In this document: piece by piece, positions 20,401 through 22,804 of the stretch
How the letters are laid out: each line of letters begins with the position of its first letter
How positions within the stretch are numbered: the first letter of the stretch is position 1
DNA from: Auxenochlorella pyrenoidosa
Lineage: Eukaryota > Chlorophyta > Trebouxiophyceae > Chlorellales > Chlorellaceae
Assembly (NCBI GenBank): GCA_001430745.1
Contig: KQ481950.1
Location: 702,813 to 725,616 of the forward strand
Direction: 5' to 3'
DNA length: 22,804 nt
Notes under the pieces: model-generated
Databases searched by the model: none
What the model was told of the DNA's origin: nothing
Seen by the model: the letters and a program-made list of their open reading frames with translations, nothing else
Program-made: the position numbers and the translations under genes

Positions 20401-22559
20401 GGCGGTGGTGCGGCCGCGGAAGATGAAGAAGCCCAGCGAGCCTGCCGGGCGGGGGCAGGGTCCAGGTGTGGGCGCAGGCCACGGGCCAGCCGGCGGCGTG
20501 CCCGCCTTGCAGCAGACGCGCAGCACAGCACCCCGTGCTCCCTTGCCGCCGCGCCCGCCCTCACCCTGCACAATCTGCACCAGGATGGTGGCGATCATCT
20601 TGGCAAAGCCGTACTCGAGCAGCAGCTCCACAGCGTAGGTGACGATGGAGAACATGCCCAGCTGGATGATCTGCTGGACCGATACGCCCGTGGAGGCGCT
20701 GCCCGTCAGCACGTTGATGCTCTGCAGGCCGGGCAGGGGGGAGAGTGGACGGGGGGGGCGGTCAGGCATGGCAAGCGGTGAGGGTCCCGCTGGGCAGCCT
20801 TGACACCCAACCAGTGCCAGCTGGCGTGGCAGCGGCCATATACAGCGCACGTGGGCAGGGGCAAGGAGAGCGGAACCCCCATGGCTTCTTTGCCCCGGCT
20901 GTGTCCACACACACACACACACGAACACGCATACAGGCGCCCAGCCCATCGCCGCGCTCGCCTGGCCGTCGTAGTAGACCATGTATGAGTCGGTGGTGAG
21001 GGCCAGCACCAGGATGGACCAGATGTTGACGTACACCGACAGCATGACCAGGAAGGTGTTGATGAAGAAGCCGCAGCCTGTGTGTGTCGGGGTGGGGTGG
21101 GGTGGGGGGGTGGGGGGGTGAAACGGGGGTGGGGGTGGGGAGGTGTGTGTGTGTGTGGGGGGGGGTGGATGGGTGGCAGGCGGGTTGGCTGGCAATAGAC
21201 GGTGCAAGCGTGCATCCAGACTGAAGGCACATTTCCTGGGCAGGCGCATCTGTCGTCCCTTGTCTGCCAAGCCTGCAACCTTTGCAGCCGGAGAATGCTG
21301 GCTGCAGGTGCAGCGCGGGCCTCACCCGAGTGGTAGAAGGACATGAGGCGGAAGAAGTCAAACTGGGTGGCCAGGCGGTGCACATCGCGCGACATGACCT
21401 GCTCGCCGTTGCCGCCCGACACCTGCGGGGGGGCCAGGGCGCAAGAGAGCACGCGCGCACGCGGCTCGGCACAGGCAGCCAGGACAGGTGGGGCAGGCGG
21501 CTGCTCGAACGCTACGATGAGGGCGACGCCGTTTCACAGACCATCAGAAGCGCCAAGATGATTTACCAACACAGGGCCCTGCTTGCCTTGGACTCAAAGG
21601 AGTTGATGGAGTCGAAACCCATGTCACGACCCTTGCCCACACTGCGGGACATGGAACGTGGGCGCTCCAATATGAGGGAGGCCGCGGCGCAGCCAGTGCT
21701 GCCCAGCTGGGCACACAAAGCAACGCCTGGGCGGTTCCCGGCTGCAGCTCATGCTGGCAGGCCGGGGCAGCCCACCTGATGTACTCCTTGAACTTGACCT
21801 TGCCGCTGCGCTGCGTGTGGTTGTACCCCGCAAACACGTCCTCGCTGATGTGGAAGGCGCTGCAGGGGGGGGGGGGGGGGAGGGGAGCGGGGCCGCGGGG
21901 AAACGGGGCTGAGAGCGGAGGAGCGCCAGCTATAGAGGGCTCGCGAGGACAGCCGGCTGCAGGGCAGCCTGCTCGTGGGTGCCTGCATGCAGGCCTGCTG
22001 CTGGCCTGGACATCCAAGGGCTGCGCACCGCGTCGCCTTGGACACGCCGCCGCGGGTCATGATGAACAGCTTGTTCCACAGGTCGGGGTGGCCGTAGTGG
22101 AAGCGCACGCTGCCGGGCCAGGTCATCACGCGCTGCAGGGAGGGGCGCATGGGAGGTTGAAGGTGGGGTGAGGACGCGCCGGCGGCAGACGTTCAATTGA
22201 CAGCAAATCACACCGTGCATGGGCATGGCAATTGGTTTCACGGGCAGCAGCACGTGCCTGCACAATGGACCCAAACGTGAACTCGGTGGATGCGGCAAAG
22301 CCCGCCAGCGCGCCTGCAAGGAAGGCGAGCACACACGTGTTTGGGACGGCATGATGCCAGGCAGACCAGGCTGGGGCCGTGCTGCACACCCTCTCCTCAG
22401 CTCATCAGGGCAGGCCCTGCGCCCCCTGCACATGGCGCTGCAGACTAGCTGCTGTCCGAGCTCCCCCAGGGCATTTCAGCGCAGCCCCGACCTGAGTCCT
22501 GGCTGAAGATCCACTCGCGGAAGCCCACCAGCGCCACCGGCTTGTCCCCCATCCACGGC
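17487..22559 (-). CDS. GSL: 1,3-beta-glucan (callose) synthase, GT48 family, C-terminal 622 residues, partial
   Basis: Nineteen minus-strand exons: 22559-22492, 22313-22258, 22132-22029, 21859-21776, 21641-21587, 21422-21326, 21077-20962, 20721-20565, 20441-20373, 20200-20052, 19792-19703, 19451-19320, 19186-19083, 18917-18770, 18634-18527, 18364-18303, 18141-18018, 17847-17779, 17564-17487. All phases agree. Family landmarks in order are GFREWIFSQDSG, VRFHYGHPDLWNKLF, TRGGVSKA, ISEDVFAGYNHT, VGKGRDMGFDSINSFESK, SGGNGEQVMSRDVHRL, FDFFRLMSFYHSG, GGAKYIPTGRGYAIKH, YARSHLYFAAELLLL and WSPFWFNPQTF. At least seven hydrophobic membrane segments follow. The C-terminus is a charged cytosolic tail ending SDKKA. 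The enzyme polymerises UDP-glucose into 1,3-beta-glucan at the plasma membrane. The N-terminal half lies beyond the right edge. Introns after 22258 and 21587 use GC donors; those after 20962 and 18527 may also do so, or may use nearby in-phase GT sites (ends at 20935 and 18533). Confidence 0.9.
20906..20922. repeat. (CA)n microsatellite
   Basis: A short CA dinucleotide tract lies within an intron of the glucan synthase gene. It is a simple repeat without further signal. Confidence 0.85.
21081..21170 (+). repeat. G-rich and GT-rich intronic tract, quadruplex-prone
   Basis: The + strand carries many runs of four to nine G separated by single T or short spacers, flanked by TGTGTGTGT tracts. It lies in the glucan synthase intron just before the exon starting at 21077, so in the sense RNA it is a C/CA-rich polypyrimidine stretch at the acceptor. 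The DNA + strand fits the pattern of stacked G-quadruplexes. Confidence 0.8.
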
Positions 22560-22804
22560 CTGCAGAGGGCAAGCCACCCGGATGCAAGGTGTCCAGGCAT
22601 GCAGCTCATACAGCTGGGGCGCCCCAGCTCGTCCCCTTGGCCGCGCATCCCGAGGCGGGGGCACAACACAGGCGCCCTCCTGCCCACCCCCTGAGCCCGG
22701 ACCCAGGCATCTCATGCATGCCGCTGCCCACGCCAGCGCTGCCCCCAACATGCCCCCAGATCTCGCCCCCCCCCCCCCCCCGCCCCCGGACCGCCTCCAC
22801 CGAC
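22560..22804 (-). other. Intron of the glucan synthase gene with a 16-base homopolymer (22766-22781)
   Basis: The sequence 5' of the exon starting at 22559 lacks the expected glucan synthase residues in any frame and ends in the acceptor CCTCTGCAG. It is read as intron. The C run at 22766-22781 is a G run in the sense strand, so unlike other homopolymers here it is not a polypyrimidine tract for this gene. A further exon could begin at the extreme right edge but cannot be shown. Confidence 0.5.

Noticed and set aside
1..22804. CRISPR arrays, tRNA/rRNA genes, insertion sequences or bacterial operons
   Set aside because: No regularly spaced repeats, cloverleaf-like segments, transposase motifs or terminal repeats were seen. 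Intron-rich genes show this is eukaryotic nuclear DNA.

Overview
This window looks like nuclear DNA of a GC-rich green alga, most likely a trebouxiophyte of the Chlorella group. The evidence is strongly biased third codon positions, many short introns of about 100-320 bases ending in CTGCAG or CCCGCAG, TGTAA-type polyadenylation motifs, and plant-type proteins. Those proteins include a callose synthase, a class II trehalose-phosphate synthase and a plant-type AdoMetDC leader peptide. All gene models below were built by hand from splice sites and reading phase. There is one assembly gap of N (11908-12485).

Layout. Positions 1-858 (+) hold the last exons of a trehalose-6-phosphate synthase/phosphatase. 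Positions 2094-8554 (+) hold the centrepiece: a spliced upstream ORF encoding the plant-type AdoMetDC leader peptide, followed by AdoMetDC exons. These run in phase, through one more phase-0 intron, into a complete ornithine decarboxylase. The simplest model is one 17-exon gene encoding an 886-residue AdoMetDC-ODC fusion. The serious alternative is a dicistronic transcript with ODC starting at 5323. Positions 8555-9755 are probably its 3' UTR. Positions 10563-10979 (+) encode a small secreted protein with ten cysteines after its signal peptide. Positions 11514-13160 (-) hold an unresolved gene interrupted by the gap. Positions 14011-14655 (-) hold a CX9C (CHCH-type) gene of probable mitochondrial intermembrane-space type. 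Positions 15140-16152 (-) encode a 125-residue protein with repeated Ser-x-Ser-Glu motifs. Positions 17487-22559 (-) hold the last 19 exons of a 1,3-beta-glucan (callose) synthase that continues past the right edge.

How they work together. The leader ORF and the two decarboxylases form one polyamine module. ODC makes putrescine. AdoMetDC makes the aminopropyl donor for spermidine and spermine. In land plants the leader peptide represses AdoMetDC translation when polyamines are high. Here the same leader sits ahead of both activities, so both rate-limiting steps could be under one translational brake. The remaining genes appear to be unrelated neighbours. Several introns, supported by phase and by protein conservation, use GC rather than GT donors.
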